A DNA stretch of 64,000 nt from Falsirhodobacter flavus (GCA_029846755.1 JARWBI010000012.1:35689-99688), one strand, 5' to 3'. Positions 43,849-55,010 are shown, counted from the stretch's first letter. A program made the numbers and translations. The notes: generated by a model not told the origin, from the sequence alone.

Positions 43849-44769
43849 TTATTTCTCAGCAGGTTCTCCGACCCGCATGATTTCCCATTCTAGCCTTATT
43901 CCCGCCGTCTCGAAAACCCTCTTTCTGACGGCCTCGCCCAGATTTTCCAGGTCGGCGGCGGTCGCACCCCCGGCATTGATCATAAAATTCGAATGTTTCT
44001 CGCTCATCTGCGCACCGCCAAGGGTCGCGCCGCGCATTCCGGCATCGTCGATGACCTTCCACGCCTTCATCTCGTGCGTGTCGTCGTCGCGGCCCGTCGA
44101 GGACCGCCCGATGGGATTGCGGAAGGTCGACCCGGCGCTGCGATCCTTGACCGGCTGCGTCGCGTCGCGCTTGGCCAGTTGCGCCTCCATCCGTAGGGCA
44201 AGGTCCTGCGGAACGCCGCCCTCGGCGCGGAACACCGCCTCGGTGATGATCGCCCCCTCGGGCAGGTCGGAATGGCGATAGGAAAGGTTCAGATCTGCCG
44301 CCGGGATCACCTGCACCCCGCGCCGCGTAACGACCCGCACCTCCTCCAGATGATCGGCGACATAGCTGCCATAGCAGCCCGCATTCATCCGCACCGCGCC
44401 GCCGATGCTGCCCGGAATCGTCCGCAGAAAGGTCAGATCGCGCCCCGCCTCCGCCGCCTTGCGCGCCACATGCGCGTCCAGCGCCGCCGCCCCGGCGATC
44501 ACGCGATCACCGTCCACGCGGATGCTGTTGAAACCGCGCCCCAGACGAACCACCACGGCGCGGATGCCGCCATCGCGCACGATCAGGTTCGACCCGACGC
44601 CCATCGGAAACACCGGCACCGACGGGTCCAGAGCGGCCAGGAACCCAGCCAGATCATCCTCGTCCGCGGGCTGGAAGAACCAATCCGCGGGCCCACCCAC
44701 GCGCAGCCATGTCAGATCGGCCAGCGCCCGGTCTTGGCTCAGGGTGCCGCGCACCGGGGGCAGCGTCAT
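43849..44769 (-). CDS. murB: UDP-N-acetylenolpyruvoylglucosamine reductase MurB
   Basis: A protein of 306 residues. The FAD-binding part shows [13 protein letters not shown] and [34 protein letters not shown] and the catalytic Ser in [10 protein letters not shown] follow, and [19 protein letters not shown] is the C-terminal substrate region (type I MurB with a Tyr-loop). It reduces the enolpyruvyl group to UDP-MurNAc. The start is at 44769, overlapping the DUF2484 gene stop. Confidence 0.96.
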   Translation of the reverse strand: MTLPPVRGTLSQDRALADLTWLRVGGPADWFFQPADEDDLAGFLAALDPSVPVFPMGVGSNLIVRDGGIRAVVVRLGRGFNSIRVDGDRVIAGAAALDAHVARKAAEAGRDLTFLRTIPGSIGGAVRMNAGCYGSYVADHLEEVRVVTRRGVQVIPAADLNLSYRHSDLPEGAIITEAVFRAEGGVPQDLALRMEAQLAKRDATQPVKDRSAGSTFRNPIGRSSTGRDDDTHEMKAWKVIDDAGMRGATLGGAQMSEKHSNFMINAGGATAADLENLGEAVRKRVFETAGIRLEWEIMRVGEPAEK

Positions 44770-44990
44770 GGCATCACCCCGCGCCCGCGCCGCAGCACCG
44801 TGCGCAGCGGCAGAACGCCGACCGCCAGCGCCAAAAGCCCCCAATACGGCCCATGATGCAACGTGACCAGCCCAAGGATCGGGATGCCTGCCGCCGCCAG
44901 TGCCCAGCCCGCCGCCGTATGGCCGCGCCGCCGCAGAACCAGCAGCGCCGCTGCCAGCCAGCCGAGGCCGAGGATCAGCCCCGCGCTCAT
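44766..44990 (-). CDS. Small membrane protein of the DUF2484 type
   Basis: A protein of 74 residues with two or three hydrophobic helices: [31 protein letters not shown] and [13 protein letters not shown]. It overlaps both murC (ATGA) and murB. Rhodobacteraceae genomes carry a small DUF2484 membrane protein at exactly this dcw position. The function is unknown. Conservation between two murein genes suggests a role in envelope assembly. Confidence 0.8.
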   Translation of the reverse strand: MSAGLILGLGWLAAALLVLRRRGHTAAGWALAAAGIPILGLVTLHHGPYWGLLALAVGVLPLRTVLRRGRGVMP

Positions 44991-46384
44991 CCCAGCCGCC
45001 CCGGAAGCGCGTTCGCCCAAGCCGAGATCGTGCCCGCACCAAGGCAGACCACCATGTCGCCCGGACGCGCCTGTTCGCGCACCAGCCGCTCCAGATCCTC
45101 CTCGGACAGGATGGCGCGGGCGTGGCGGTGACCGTGGGCGATCAGCCCCGCCACCAGATCGTCGCGCCCCGCGCCGGGAATCGGCTCCTCGCCCGCCGCA
45201 TAGATGTCGGAAATGGCAACCACGTCCGCCTCGTTGAAGCAGGTGCAGAAATCCTCGAACAGGCTGGCAAGGCGGGTGAAGCGGTGCGGCTGATGGACGG
45301 CGATGACGCGTCCCTTGGTCGCCTGACGCGCGGCCTTCAGCACCGCCGCGATCTCCACCGGGTGGTGGCCGTAATCGTCGATGATGGTGACGCCGCCCAG
45401 AACCTCGCCCACCTTGGTGAAGCGGCGGTTGACGCCGCCGAACGCCGCCAGCGCCTCGCGGATCTGGGCGCGTTTCATGCCAAGATGCCGCGCCACCGCC
45501 ACCGCCGCCAGCGCGTTCGACACGTTGTGATCGCCAGGCATCGGCAGGGTGCAACCCTCGATCACCGTGCCTTCGGCCTGAAGCGCCACGTCGAAATGCG
45601 CGATGCCGTTTTCATAGCGCAGGTTCACGGCCCGCACATCTGCCTGCGCGTTGAAGCCGAAGGTCGCGATGCGGCGGTCGGTCACGCGGCCGACCAGCGC
45701 CTGAACCTCGGCATGGTCGGTGCAGCAGACGGCGAGGCCATAGAAGGGGATGTTGGTGACGAAATCCTGGAACCCCTTGCGCAGCGCATCGAAGCTGCCC
45801 CAGTGCTCCATATGCTCGGGGTCGATGTTGGTCACGATGGCGATGGTCGCGGGCAGACGGTTGAAGCTGCCGTCGCTCTCGTCCGCCTCGACCACCATCC
45901 ACTCCCCCGCCCCGGCCCGCGCGTTCGAGCCGTAGGCGTGGATCACCCCGCCGTTGATGACGGTCGGATCGAAGCCGCCCTTGTCCAGCAGCGTCGCGAC
46001 CATCGTGGTCGTCGTCGTCTTGCCATGCGTTCCGGCAACCGCGATGTTCGACCGCAGGCGCATCAGCTCTGCCAGCATCTCGGCCCGCCGCACGACGGGA
46101 AGCTGGCGGCGGCGCGCCTCCTCCAGTTCCGGGTTGCCCTTTTTGATCGCGCTGGAGATGACGACCACCGCCGCCTCGCCGATATTCTCGGCCCGCTGCC
46201 CCTCGAAGAAGGTCGCGCCAAGGCCGACCAGCCGTTCGGTGATCTTCGACGCCTTGGCGTCCGATCCCTGCACGCTGTAACCCAGAGTCATCAGCACCTC
46301 GGCAATGCCGGACATGCCGATGCCGCCGATGCCGACGAAATGGATCGGGCCGAGTTCCCCCGGCAGTTTGGTTGCGGCGTTCAT
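44987..46384 (-). CDS. murC: UDP-N-acetylmuramate--L-alanine ligase MurC
   Basis: A protein of 465 residues. The N-terminal domain has [17 protein letters not shown], the ATP loop is [13 protein letters not shown] (near 108), and the C-terminal domain has [19 protein letters not shown]. It adds L-Ala to UDP-MurNAc in the cytoplasm. It overlaps murG and the DUF2484 gene by four bases each. Confidence 0.98.
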   Translation of the reverse strand: MNAATKLPGELGPIHFVGIGGIGMSGIAEVLMTLGYSVQGSDAKASKITERLVGLGATFFEGQRAENIGEAAVVVISSAIKKGNPELEEARRRQLPVVRRAEMLAELMRLRSNIAVAGTHGKTTTTTMVATLLDKGGFDPTVINGGVIHAYGSNARAGAGEWMVVEADESDGSFNRLPATIAIVTNIDPEHMEHWGSFDALRKGFQDFVTNIPFYGLAVCCTDHAEVQALVGRVTDRRIATFGFNAQADVRAVNLRYENGIAHFDVALQAEGTVIEGCTLPMPGDHNVSNALAAVAVARHLGMKRAQIREALAAFGGVNRRFTKVGEVLGGVTIIDDYGHHPVEIAAVLKAARQATKGRVIAVHQPHRFTRLASLFEDFCTCFNEADVVAISDIYAAGEEPIPGAGRDDLVAGLIAHGHRHARAILSEEDLERLVREQARPGDMVVCLGAGTISAWANALPGRLG

Positions 46385-47448
46385 GTCTTCCTCAATTCTT
46401 CGACCACGGCGACCAGACGGTCGGTGGCATCTGGCCGGCCAAGGGCCAGCGCATTGCGTGCCATCTGCGTGGCGGCGTCCGGCTGCGTCAGGATGGCGGT
46501 GATCTGACGGGTCAGGGCGGCAACGTCAAGCTGGCCCTCTGGGATCATGACGGCACCGCCACCTTCGACCAGCCCGCGCGCATTGGCCGTCTGGTGATCG
46601 CCGGCGGCTGCGGCAAAGGGGATCAGAATCGACGGACGTCCGATGATCGAAATGTCGGCAACCGAAGACGCGCCCGACCGCGAGATGACGAGCTGCGCCT
46701 CCGCCAGTCGCGCGGGCACGTCGGCAAAGAAGGGCTGCACCTTGGCCACGATCCCCGCATTGGCATAGGCTTCGGTCACGCGCGCGCCGTCTTCGGCCCG
46801 CGCCTGATGCGCGACACGGACGTTCCGGCGCAGACCCTCCGGCAGTGCCGCAATGGCCGCGGGCACCACATCCGACAGGATGCGCGCACCCTGCGATCCG
46901 CCGATCACCAGCACGTTCATCGGATGATCCCCCGGCGGGATATACGGCGCCCCCGCCCGTTCCAGCACCGAGGCGCGGACCGGGTTGCCGGTATGCAGCG
47001 CCCCGTCCAGCGGCACGCCGCAGGCGACGACATCGACACGCGGGGAGAAGATCCTGTTCACCTTGCCCAGCACGCCGTTCTGTTCATGGATCGCGCGCGG
47101 CAGCCGAAGGATCGTCGCCGCCGCCAGCGCCGGGATCGACGGATAGCCGCCGAAGCCCACCACCACCGCAGGCCGGTCACGCATCATCGCCGCGATGGCC
47201 GAAGCCACACCCCCGCCGATCCGCAGCGGCACCAGCGCCTTCGCGGCCAATCCGCCACGGGCAAAGGTGGCCGAAGCCACCTCCTCTATCTTCACGGCAT
47301 CCGGGAACCCCCCGGCGTATCGCGCGCCCCGCGCATCGGTCGACAGCTTCACCCGCCAGCCGCGCGCCACCATCGCCTCGGCCAAGGCCTGTGCGGGGAA
47401 CATGTGGCCCCCGGTCCCACCGGCGGCGATCAGCAGCAAGGGCGCCAT
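46381..47448 (-). CDS. murG: UDP-GlcNAc--undecaprenyl-PP-MurNAc-pentapeptide transferase MurG
   Basis: A GT-B glycosyltransferase of 355 residues. [15 protein letters not shown] is the lipid-acceptor loop, [13 protein letters not shown] and [16 protein letters not shown] are the donor-side motifs, and [22 protein letters not shown] is the C-terminal UDP-GlcNAc site. It makes lipid II at the inner face of the membrane. The start overlaps the ftsW stop by one base. Confidence 0.98.
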   Translation of the reverse strand: MAPLLLIAAGGTGGHMFPAQALAEAMVARGWRVKLSTDARGARYAGGFPDAVKIEEVASATFARGGLAAKALVPLRIGGGVASAIAAMMRDRPAVVVGFGGYPSIPALAAATILRLPRAIHEQNGVLGKVNRIFSPRVDVVACGVPLDGALHTGNPVRASVLERAGAPYIPPGDHPMNVLVIGGSQGARILSDVVPAAIAALPEGLRRNVRVAHQARAEDGARVTEAYANAGIVAKVQPFFADVPARLAEAQLVISRSGASSVADISIIGRPSILIPFAAAAGDHQTANARGLVEGGGAVMIPEGQLDVAALTRQITAILTQPDAATQMARNALALGRPDATDRLVAVVEELRKT

Positions 47449-48614
47449 CAGCGGCCCCGCTTGAACAGGATGTCCCCGATCTGGCCTTGCGGCCTTGTGC
47501 GGGTCAGCGCCAGAAGCATCCCGACCGTGATCCCCGCCGCGATGACCGACGATCCGCCATAGCTGACGAAGGGCAGCGTCATCCCCTTGGCGGGCAGCAG
47601 CCGCACCGCGACGCCCATGTTGATCATGGCCTGAACGCCGAAGATGCAGGCCAGCCCCGTCCCGGCCAGCCGGATGAAGGGATCACGTTCCCGCATCAGG
47701 CGGAACAGGCTGCGCACCACCACCACGCCGTAAAGCGCGATGATGCACAGCACGAGGATCAGCCCGTATTCTTCCGCCGCCACCGCGATGATGAAGTCGG
47801 TATGCGCGTCCGGCAGCGACCATTTCACCTGCCCCTCGCCCACGCCGACGCCGAAGAACCCGCCCTCCATGATGGCGTTGGTGGCGTATCCAAGCTGCGT
47901 CCGGGGATCGAGGTCGGGGTTCAGAAACCCGTCGATCCGCCGCGCAAAGTGTTCCGAGGATTCATAGAACAGCGTGCCCGCGAAGACGACGCAGCCCATG
48001 AAGCCGCCGATCAGCACCATCGGCGCACCTGCGACGAAATAGATCACGCTCCACCCGAACAGGATCAGCGCGGCCTGTCCGAAGTCGGGCTGCATCGACA
48101 GGAAGGCCACGATCACCATCGTCACGGCGAATGAGATGCGCTTGCCGGGCGGTCCGTTCAGCTCTTGACTTGCCGCCATCAGCCAGCCGGTCAGGATGAT
48201 GAAGCCGGGCTTCAGAAACTCCGACGGCTGAAAGGACGCAAAGCCCAGCGAGAACCAGCGCACCGCGCCCTTGCCGAAGTCGGTCCCTGCAAAGGGCAGC
48301 ACGGCCAGCGCGGCGAAGGCGGCAAGAAAGCCCAGAACGCCCAGACGCCGCACCCCGTTCGGGGTCAGCATCGAACAGCCGACCATTGCAAGCATCGCCA
48401 TGACGCCGAAGAACGCCTGCCGCTGGACGTAATAGAACGGGTCCAACCCGTTGCGCGTCGCCAGCGGAACCGAGGCCGCCAGCCCCAGCAGCAGGCCAAT
48501 CCCGAACAGCACGAGGATCGAGGTCATCGACCATTTGTCGATCGTGCGCCACCAGCGGGGCAGAACCGGATCGGACGCGCGAACGGGAATCGCGCCATGG
48601 ACCATTTCAGTCAT
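47448..48614 (-). CDS. ftsW: Peptidoglycan polymerase FtsW
   Basis: A SEDS-family protein of 388 residues with about ten membrane segments. [18 protein letters not shown] and [21 protein letters not shown] are family hallmarks, the second containing the conserved SYGGSS. It acts with FtsI (PBP3) in septal murein synthesis. It is separated from the preceding murD by 100 bases without a convincing terminator. Confidence 0.97.
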   Translation of the reverse strand: MTEMVHGAIPVRASDPVLPRWWRTIDKWSMTSILVLFGIGLLLGLAASVPLATRNGLDPFYYVQRQAFFGVMAMLAMVGCSMLTPNGVRRLGVLGFLAAFAALAVLPFAGTDFGKGAVRWFSLGFASFQPSEFLKPGFIILTGWLMAASQELNGPPGKRISFAVTMVIVAFLSMQPDFGQAALILFGWSVIYFVAGAPMVLIGGFMGCVVFAGTLFYESSEHFARRIDGFLNPDLDPRTQLGYATNAIMEGGFFGVGVGEGQVKWSLPDAHTDFIIAVAAEEYGLILVLCIIALYGVVVVRSLFRLMRERDPFIRLAGTGLACIFGVQAMINMGVAVRLLPAKGMTLPFVSYGGSSVIAAGITVGMLLALTRTRPQGQIGDILFKRGR

Positions 48615-48714
48615 GGGAATATGCCTGTGTGCTGCTCATGCCCGGTTATCCGGGTCTGGCGCAAAGCCTAGCGCAAGCCCCCCCATCTGACCAGCGCAAA
48701 TGCTTGTTTCGGCA

Positions 48715-50118
48715 TCACCCTGCCAGAATCGCGGCGACATTTGCGGCGAAATCTTCGCCTCGTTTTTCGAAGTTGGGATACTGGTCGAAACTGGCGGCGG
48801 CGGGGGCCAGAAGCACGACATCGCCCGGCTCGGCCTCGGCGGCTGCGCGGGCGACGGCTTGCTCCATCGTCTCGCATATCTCATGTGCCGTTTGGCCCAC
48901 CTGAAGCGCGAAATCGCGGGCGGAATGGCCGATGAAATAGGCCTTCACGACCGAACCCAGATGCGGGGCCAGCGCGGCGATGCCGCCATCCTTGCCAAGC
49001 CCCCCCGCGATCCAACGGATACGGGGAAATGCCTGAAGCGCCTTGGCCGCGCTGTCCACGTTCGTCGCCTTGGAATCGTTCACGAACCGCACCCCGCCGC
49101 GCTCGCCCACCAGCTGGCTGCGATGCGGAAGACCGCCGAACGAGGCCAGCGCCCCCTCGATCTGCTTCGGCGACAGGCCCAACGTGCGGCAGGCGGCATA
49201 GGCCGCGCAGGCGTTCTGGTGGTTATGCGCCCCCGGCAGCCCCGCGATCTGGCGCAGGTCGATCGACGCCACCTGCTTGCCGCGCCGCCATTCCGACAGG
49301 AACCCCTTGCGTGCAAAGACCGCCCAGCCGAACCCCTCCAGCTTCTGCCCGGACGAGATGCGGATCACCCGATCATCCGCCGCGCCCATGCCAAGCTGGT
49401 TCGCCAGATAGCGCCCCTCGCCCTCGTCCACCCCGATCACCGCCCGGTCGGGGCCGCCTTCGGTGAACAGCCGCCGCTTGGCCGCGAAATAGCCGCCCAT
49501 GCCGCCATGCCGGTCCAGATGGTCGGGCGAAAGGTTTGTGAACACCGCCACATCCGGCGTCAGCGCCCGCGCAAGGTCGGTCTGATAGCTGGACAGCTCC
49601 AGCACCACCACCTCGCCATCCTGCGCGGGATCGATGTCCAGAACGCCGCGGCCGATGTTTCCCGCCATCTGCACCGGACGGCCCGCATCCTCGATGATGT
49701 GATGGATCAGCGCGGTCGTCGTCGATTTGCCGTTCGAACCGGTCACGCAGATCACACGCGGCATCTGGTCGAACGCATCCCAGTCCTTCGTCGCAAAGGA
49801 CCGGAAGAACAGGCCGATGTCGTTGTCGACCGGAACGCCCAGTTCCATCGCCCGCGCAATCACCGGATTCGGCTGGGGATAGAGATGCGGGATGCCCGGG
49901 CTGACGACCAGAAGCGCGACATCCTCGAAAGCGTTCTGGCGCGTCAGGTCGTGCAGCACGAAGCCTGCGGCCTCGGCCTTGTCGCGCGCCTCGGGGCTGT
50001 CGTCCCAGACGAGCGGCTCTGCCCCGCCCTCGCGCAGCGCGGCGGCGGTGGCCAGCCCCGACCGCCCCAGACCCAGCACCGCGACGCGGCGCCCTTCATA
50101 CCCCTGAACCGGAATCAT
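48715..50118 (-). CDS. murD: UDP-N-acetylmuramoylalanine--D-glutamate ligase MurD
   Basis: A protein of 467 residues. [21 protein letters not shown] opens the first domain, [14 protein letters not shown] is the ATP loop (near 113), and [20 protein letters not shown] holds the conserved Asn-Asp-Ser-Lys. It adds D-Glu to UDP-MurNAc-L-Ala. The ATG at 50118 gives the usual N-terminus. Upstream is the 360-base spacer shared with the VPLPA gene on the opposite strand, so murD must be transcribed from its own promoter. Confidence 0.97.
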   Translation of the reverse strand: MIPVQGYEGRRVAVLGLGRSGLATAAALREGGAEPLVWDDSPEARDKAEAAGFVLHDLTRQNAFEDVALLVVSPGIPHLYPQPNPVIARAMELGVPVDNDIGLFFRSFATKDWDAFDQMPRVICVTGSNGKSTTTALIHHIIEDAGRPVQMAGNIGRGVLDIDPAQDGEVVVLELSSYQTDLARALTPDVAVFTNLSPDHLDRHGGMGGYFAAKRRLFTEGGPDRAVIGVDEGEGRYLANQLGMGAADDRVIRISSGQKLEGFGWAVFARKGFLSEWRRGKQVASIDLRQIAGLPGAHNHQNACAAYAACRTLGLSPKQIEGALASFGGLPHRSQLVGERGGVRFVNDSKATNVDSAAKALQAFPRIRWIAGGLGKDGGIAALAPHLGSVVKAYFIGHSARDFALQVGQTAHEICETMEQAVARAAAEAEPGDVVLLAPAAASFDQYPNFEKRGEDFAANVAAILAG

Positions 50119-50478
50119 TGCCCGTCCCCCGATCTTCTTTGCGCGGAAGATGCGACGCCGCCCCGCGCGGTGCAAGGCGAACACGCCCGAGTCACCACCG
50201 CGTGCGCCGCTGCGATCCCGCGCGATGACGCTGCACAATAGTTCATCGCCACCGACACCCTTACTCCACCCACCGTTGCAGGATTCTCCCATCGGATGCG
50301 AACCCAAAAACCGCTCGCGTCACGCGATAGCGATCTTGCTGCGGATGCGTGATTATCTTTGGCCGCCCGTTAATACCGCACTAACCATTGTCTCGTCCCC
50401 GCTATCGCGCCTGCATTATCGGTTGGGACGCCAGCGCGTCGCGACCGGGGATTGTTTTTTTAGTAGGAGGTACCACCC
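50119..50478. other. Divergent spacer between murD and the VPLPA gene
   Basis: The 360-base spacer holds no recognisable coding sequence. The part next to the plus-strand gene is relatively AT-rich (ATTATC, TTAATAC, GCATTATC, TTTTTTTAG) and should hold its promoter. The part next to murD should hold the murD promoter. No clear -35/-10 pair with good spacing could be assigned. Confidence 0.5.
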
Positions 50479-50976
50479 ATGTCCATGATGAAGGCAATCG
50501 TTGCCGCCGGCGCATTCGCGCTTGCCCCCCTTGCAGCTTCGGCCATCACCCTTGAACCCGACAGCTATGGCGTCGAAACCTTCACCCTTGGCGCCAATGC
50601 CACGAAGACGCTGGAATTCACCCCGACGGCTCCGCTTTCGGTCGAATTCGTGATCGCCGCTACCGGCAAGACCGCTGGCGATCTGGGCACCGTGAAGTTC
50701 GGCACGACCTATTCGGCCGAGAAAGATCTGTGGACCTGGTCCACGCCGAAGCTGGCATACGGCGCAGGCGAGATCGACTTCGCTTCGGTCGAAGACATGT
50801 TCTCGTTCTTCGTCACCACCGGCGAGACCAAGAACCCGATCGGCTTCACCGTCAGCTGGACGACCGAGTCGCCCGCTCCGGTTCCGCTGCCGGCTGCCGG
50901 TCTGCTGCTGGGCGCTGCCCTGCTGGGCATGGGCGGCGTTGCCGCGAAACGCCGCCGCAAGGCTGCCGAGGTCTGA
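50479..50976 (+). CDS. VPLPA-CTERM sorting domain protein (exosortase-type substrate)
   Basis: A protein of 165 residues. It has a signal peptide (MSMMKAIVAAGAFALAPLAASA), a beta-rich passenger of about 110 residues with many Thr and Ser and no Cys, and then a tripartite C-terminus: the VPLPAAG motif, a hydrophobic helix (LLLGAALLGMGGVAA) and a basic tail (KRRRK). This is the PEP-CTERM-like signal named VPLPA-CTERM, processed by an exosortase in Rhodobacterales. The exosortase gene is not in the window. AGGAGG is ideally placed. It lies alone on the plus strand inside the minus-strand dcw cluster and ends in a strong terminator. Confidence 0.9.
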   Translation: MSMMKAIVAAGAFALAPLAASAITLEPDSYGVETFTLGANATKTLEFTPTAPLSVEFVIAATGKTAGDLGTVKFGTTYSAEKDLWTWSTPKLAYGAGEIDFASVEDMFSFFVTTGETKNPIGFTVSWTTESPAPVPLPAAGLLLGAALLGMGGVAAKRRRKAAEV

Positions 50977-50993
50977 TCCCCCCGGAACGAACG

Positions 50994-51021
50994 AAAACCC
51001 CCGGCAGTGCCGGGGGTTTTT
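50994..51021. terminator. Strong bidirectional terminator
   Basis: AAAACCCCCGGC and GCCGGGGGTTTT form a 12-bp stem with a 3-nt loop and an extra T. It ends the VPLPA gene. On the minus strand it lies just after the mraY stop (51024), so it also ends the mraZ-to-mraY transcript, splitting the dcw cluster into two units. Confidence 0.93.
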
Positions 51022-51023
51022 GC

Positions 51024-52106
51024 TTATCTGACCTTCAGCGTCGCCAGACCGATCAGCGCGAGGATCAATGAGATGATCCAGAAGCGGATCACGATCTGCG
51101 GCTCGGCCCAGCCCTTCTTTTCGAAATGGTGGTGGATCGGGGCCATCAGGAAGACACGCTTGCCGGTGCGCTTGAAATACAGCACCTGGATGATGACCGA
51201 CAGCGCCTCGACCACGAACAGCCCGCCGACGATGGCCAGCACGATCTCGTGCTTGGTGCAGACGGCGATGGCGCCCAGCGCGCCGCCCAACGCCAGCGAT
51301 CCGGTATCGCCCATGAACACCGCTGCCGGGGGCGCGTTATACCACAGGAACCCCAGACCCCCGCCCACCAGCGCGGCGACGAGGATCAGCAGCTCCCCCG
51401 TGCCCGGCACGTAATGGATGCCGAGGTAGTTGGTGAAGTCCACCCGCCCCACGGCATAAGCGATGGCGCCCAGCGTCGCGGCGGCGATCATTACCGGCAT
51501 GATCGCCAGCCCGTCCAGCCCGTCGGTCAGGTTCACGGCATTGGCCGCACCCACGATGGTCAGCATCCCGAAGGGCAGGAAGAACCAGCCAAGGTTCACC
51601 AGCGCATCCTTGAAGAACGGCAGCGCCAGCTGGTGCGTCAGCGCGTCTGGGTGCATGGCCGACGCCGCGCCCGTCGCGACCAGCGCCGTCACCAGCCCCA
51701 GCCCCATCCGCACCCGGCCCGACACGCCCGCAGTGGTCTGCTTCGTCACCTTGGCGTAATCGTCCGCGAACCCGATCAGCCCGAAGGCCAGCGTGACCAG
51801 CAGCACGATCCAGACATAGGGGTTCGACAGCTGCGCCCACATCAGGGTCGAGAACAGCATCGAGGTCAGGATCAGAAGCCCCCCCATCGTCGGCGTGCCG
51901 GCCTTGGCGAAATGGGTCTGCGGGCCGTCGGTGCGGATTGGCTGGCCCTTCTTCTGCTTCAGGCGAAGGAAGTTGATGAGCGGGCGTCCGAAGATGAACC
52001 CGAAGATCAGCGCGGTGAAGAACGCAGCCCCCGCCCGGACCGTGATGTAGCGCAGCAGGTTGAACGCGTCGCCGCCGTCCGAAAAATGCGAGAGCAACTG
52101 AAACAT
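51024..52106 (-). CDS. mraY: Phospho-N-acetylmuramoyl-pentapeptide-transferase MraY
   Basis: A protein of 360 residues with ten membrane segments. [14 protein letters not shown], the Asp pair in [24 protein letters not shown], and [18 protein letters not shown] form the active site, with the His-rich [13 protein letters not shown] loop. It transfers phospho-MurNAc-pentapeptide to undecaprenyl phosphate to give lipid I. It directly follows murF with no gap and ends at the terminator shared with the antiparallel VPLPA gene. Confidence 0.98.
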   Translation of the reverse strand: MFQLLSHFSDGGDAFNLLRYITVRAGAAFFTALIFGFIFGRPLINFLRLKQKKGQPIRTDGPQTHFAKAGTPTMGGLLILTSMLFSTLMWAQLSNPYVWIVLLVTLAFGLIGFADDYAKVTKQTTAGVSGRVRMGLGLVTALVATGAASAMHPDALTHQLALPFFKDALVNLGWFFLPFGMLTIVGAANAVNLTDGLDGLAIMPVMIAAATLGAIAYAVGRVDFTNYLGIHYVPGTGELLILVAALVGGGLGFLWYNAPPAAVFMGDTGSLALGGALGAIAVCTKHEIVLAIVGGLFVVEALSVIIQVLYFKRTGKRVFLMAPIHHHFEKKGWAEPQIVIRFWIISLILALIGLATLKVR

Positions 52107-53543
52107 TCACACCGTCCCCTGATTGAAGCCGCCCGCTTTACCAAGTCTGCGCAGCGCGTCAACCACGAGGCTGACCTTGATTCCCTTGGACCCCTTGACC
52201 AGCACGATGTCGCCTGCGTCGGCCAGCGTGCGGGCGCGGTCCGCCAGTTCCTGTGCTGTCTCCACCCAATCGCCGCGCTGGCGGCGCGGCAGCGCCTCGT
52301 GCAATGCGCGCATCCGGGGGCCGACGCAATGGATCACGTCGAAGGCCGCGATGGCGGGGTGGCTGGCGATGGCGAGGTGAAGCGCATGTTCCTGCGGCCC
52401 GAGTTCCAGCATATCGCCCAGCACCGCAATGCGGCGGCCCGCGCCGACGCGGCCCATCCCGTCCACCGGCTTCATGCAGGCTACGAGATCAAGGCTGGCG
52501 GCAACCGAGGCCGGGTTGGCATTGAACGCATCGTCGATCAAGTCGAAGGACACATCCTCGACCGGGTCCAGCATGATCTTCTCCCGCGTTCCGCGTCCCG
52601 CGGGCGGAGTCCAGCGGCCCAGATCGGCGGCGGAAATCGCAGGGTCCAGCTCCAGCGCCTCGGCCACGGCCAGCGCGCCAAGGGCGTTCATCGCGAAATG
52701 GCGGCCCGGCGTCAGCACCTTGTAAAGCAGCCGCTTGCCCGACCGCAGCGCGCGGACCACGGTGGCGTCGGGGGTCGGCTGGATATCCTCGATCCGGTAA
52801 TCGGCACTCGGCGCGGTGCCGAAGGTCAGCACATGGCGCGCACCGGCCTTTTCCAGCAGGATCGGCGTCACCTCCAGATCGGCGGGCAGCACGGCGACGC
52901 CGCCGGGCCGCAGACCGTCGAGGATGCTGGCCTTCTCATGCGCGATGCCCTCGATATTCTCGAACGCCTCCAGATGCGCCGGGGCGACGGTGGTGATCAT
53001 CGCCACGTCCGGCGCGGCCAGTTTGGCCAGCGGCGCGATTTCGCCCGGATGGTTCATCCCGATCTCGATCACGGCGAAGTCGGTGTCGGCGGGCATCCGC
53101 GCCAAGGTCAGCGGCACGCCCCAGTGGTTGTTGTAGCTGGCCTCGGCAGCATGAACGCGGCCCTGCCCGCCCAGCGTGGCGCGCAGCATCTCCTTGGTCG
53201 AGGTCTTGCCCACCGATCCGGTGATCGCCACCACCTTGGCCCGCGTCCGCGCACGCGCGGCGGCACCCAAAGCCTCCAGCGCCTTCAGCACGTCCGGCAC
53301 CAGCAGCAGCGCGCCTTCGGGCACGCCTTCGACCTTGCGCGAGACCAGCGCGGCAGCCGCGCCCTTTTCCAGCGCCTGCACCACGAAATCATGCCCGTCG
53401 CGCTCCGCCGTCAGCGCGACGAACAGATCGCCCGGCCGCAGAGTGCGCGTGTCGATGGACACGCCCGTCGCGTCCCAAGCGCCGGTGACGCCCCCCGTAG
53501 CGGCGGCAGCCTCGGCCGAGGTCCAGAGCGGCGTATCCGTCAT
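52107..53543 (-). CDS. murF: UDP-MurNAc-tripeptide--D-Ala-D-Ala ligase MurF
   Basis: A protein of 478 residues. The N-terminal domain has VSIDTRTLRPGDLFVAL, the ATP loop is AITGSVGKTSTKEML (near 108), and the next domain has YNNHWGVPLTLARM. DDAFNANPASVAASLD gives the conserved C-terminal part. It completes UDP-MurNAc-pentapeptide. It overlaps murE by four bases (ATGA). Confidence 0.98.
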   Translation of the reverse strand: MTDTPLWTSAEAAAATGGVTGAWDATGVSIDTRTLRPGDLFVALTAERDGHDFVVQALEKGAAAALVSRKVEGVPEGALLLVPDVLKALEALGAAARARTRAKVVAITGSVGKTSTKEMLRATLGGQGRVHAAEASYNNHWGVPLTLARMPADTDFAVIEIGMNHPGEIAPLAKLAAPDVAMITTVAPAHLEAFENIEGIAHEKASILDGLRPGGVAVLPADLEVTPILLEKAGARHVLTFGTAPSADYRIEDIQPTPDATVVRALRSGKRLLYKVLTPGRHFAMNALGALAVAEALELDPAISAADLGRWTPPAGRGTREKIMLDPVEDVSFDLIDDAFNANPASVAASLDLVACMKPVDGMGRVGAGRRIAVLGDMLELGPQEHALHLAIASHPAIAAFDVIHCVGPRMRALHEALPRRQRGDWVETAQELADRARTLADAGDIVLVKGSKGIKVSLVVDALRRLGKAGGFNQGTV

Positions 53544-55000
53544 CGTATCATCCCATCCAAAGCCGCCACCGCGACCGAGGCCTGTTCCACATCGTCGAAG
53601 GGAAAGACATCGCCCTTGATGACCTGCCCGCTTTCATGCCCCTTGCCCGCGATCAGCAGCGCATCCCCGGCGTGAAGCGCATCGACCCCGCGCAAGATCG
53701 CCTCGGCCCGGTCGCCCACCTCGTTCGCGTCCGGGCAGGATGCCATGATCGCCGCGCGGATGCTGGCTGGGTCTTCCGACCGCGGGTTGTCGTCGGTCAC
53801 ATACAGCACATCGGCATTCGCCGCCGCCGCAGCCCCCATCAGCGGACGTTTGCCCGTATCCCGGTCGCCGCCCGCGCCGAACACGATCACGATGCGGCCC
53901 ATCACATGCGGGCGCAGCGCCTTCAGCGCCGTTTCTATGGCATCGGGCGTATGGGCGTAATCGACATAGACCGCCGCCCCGTTCCGCCGCGTCGCCGCAA
54001 GCTGCATCCGCCCGCGCACGCCCGACAGGTCCGGCAGCACGTCGAACACATCGCGCGCATTCGCGCCGCAGCCGATGGCCAGCCCCGCCGCCAGCGCGAC
54101 GTTTTCTGCCTGGAAACCGCCGATCAAGTTCAGACGCACCTGATGCGCGATGCCCTTCCATTCCAACCTCAGGTCCTGCCCCGTCGCATCGAACCGCTGG
54201 CCGACGATGCGCAGATCGCCCGCGCGTCCGACGCCCATCGTCGCGATCCCGCGTTCCGCCGTCAGCCGGGCGATGTCCGCCCCGCGCGGGTCGTTCATGT
54301 TGACGACGGCCACGCCGTCCTCGGGCAGAAGCCGGGTGAACAGGCCCGCTTTGGCGTCGAAATAGGCGTCGAACGTGCCGTGATAATCCAGATGGTCCTG
54401 CGTGAAATTGGTGAAGCCCGCTGCCTTGAGATGCACGCCGTCCAGACGGCGCTGGTCAAGCCCGTGGCTGGAGGCCTCCATCGCGGCATGGGTCACGCCC
54501 GCCTCGGTCGCCGCTGCCAGCAGACGGTGCAGCGTGATCGGCTCGGGCGTCGTGTGGGGGGAAGGCGCGGTCCATGCGCCCTCGACCCCCGTGGTGCCGA
54601 TATTGATCGCGGCATGGCCCAGAAGCTGCCAGATCTGGCGCAGGAATGTCGAAACCGAAGTCTTGCCGTTCGTGCCGGTGACCGCCGCCATCACGCGGGG
54701 CTGCGCGCCGAACCACAGCGCCGCCGCCCCGGCCAGCGCGGCGCGCGGGTCTTCGGACACGACCAGGGGCACGTCCTTGGGCACATGCACCGCCCCCGCC
54801 GCATCGGTCAGGATCGCGCCCGCCCCCATCCGCAGGGCATAGGGGATGAATTCCGCGCCATGGGCCGTCGATCCGGGCAGCGCGGCGAACAGGTATCCGT
54901 CCTTCACCTGCCGGCTGTCCACCGCCAGCCCGGTGACCGTCGCCTCTCGCCCGCCGCGGGCCGTCAGCCCAAGCGCCGCGAGTGTCCTTGTCCGTTCCAT
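53540..55000 (-). CDS. murE: UDP-MurNAc-L-Ala-D-Glu--meso-diaminopimelate ligase MurE
   Basis: A protein of 486 residues. VTGLAVDSRQVKDGYLFAAL starts domain 1, AAVTGTNGKTSVSTFLRQIW is the ATP loop (near 107), and TDDNPRSEDPASI holds the DNPR motif that reads diaminopimelate, so meso-DAP is the expected substrate. The start at 55000 has TGGAGG in front. The longer frame is not supported. It lies 10 bases after ftsI. Confidence 0.97.
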   Translation of the reverse strand: MERTRTLAALGLTARGGREATVTGLAVDSRQVKDGYLFAALPGSTAHGAEFIPYALRMGAGAILTDAAGAVHVPKDVPLVVSEDPRAALAGAAALWFGAQPRVMAAVTGTNGKTSVSTFLRQIWQLLGHAAINIGTTGVEGAWTAPSPHTTPEPITLHRLLAAATEAGVTHAAMEASSHGLDQRRLDGVHLKAAGFTNFTQDHLDYHGTFDAYFDAKAGLFTRLLPEDGVAVVNMNDPRGADIARLTAERGIATMGVGRAGDLRIVGQRFDATGQDLRLEWKGIAHQVRLNLIGGFQAENVALAAGLAIGCGANARDVFDVLPDLSGVRGRMQLAATRRNGAAVYVDYAHTPDAIETALKALRPHVMGRIVIVFGAGGDRDTGKRPLMGAAAAANADVLYVTDDNPRSEDPASIRAAIMASCPDANEVGDRAEAILRGVDALHAGDALLIAGKGHESGQVIKGDVFPFDDVEQASVAVAALDGMIR

Positions 55001-55010
55001 GCGGCCTCCA

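Noticed and set aside
51126..53675. A long plus-strand frame opposite mraY and murF.
   Set aside because: It is a shadow of two essential genes with intact catalytic motifs. The translation is dominated by His, Arg, Gln and Gly.
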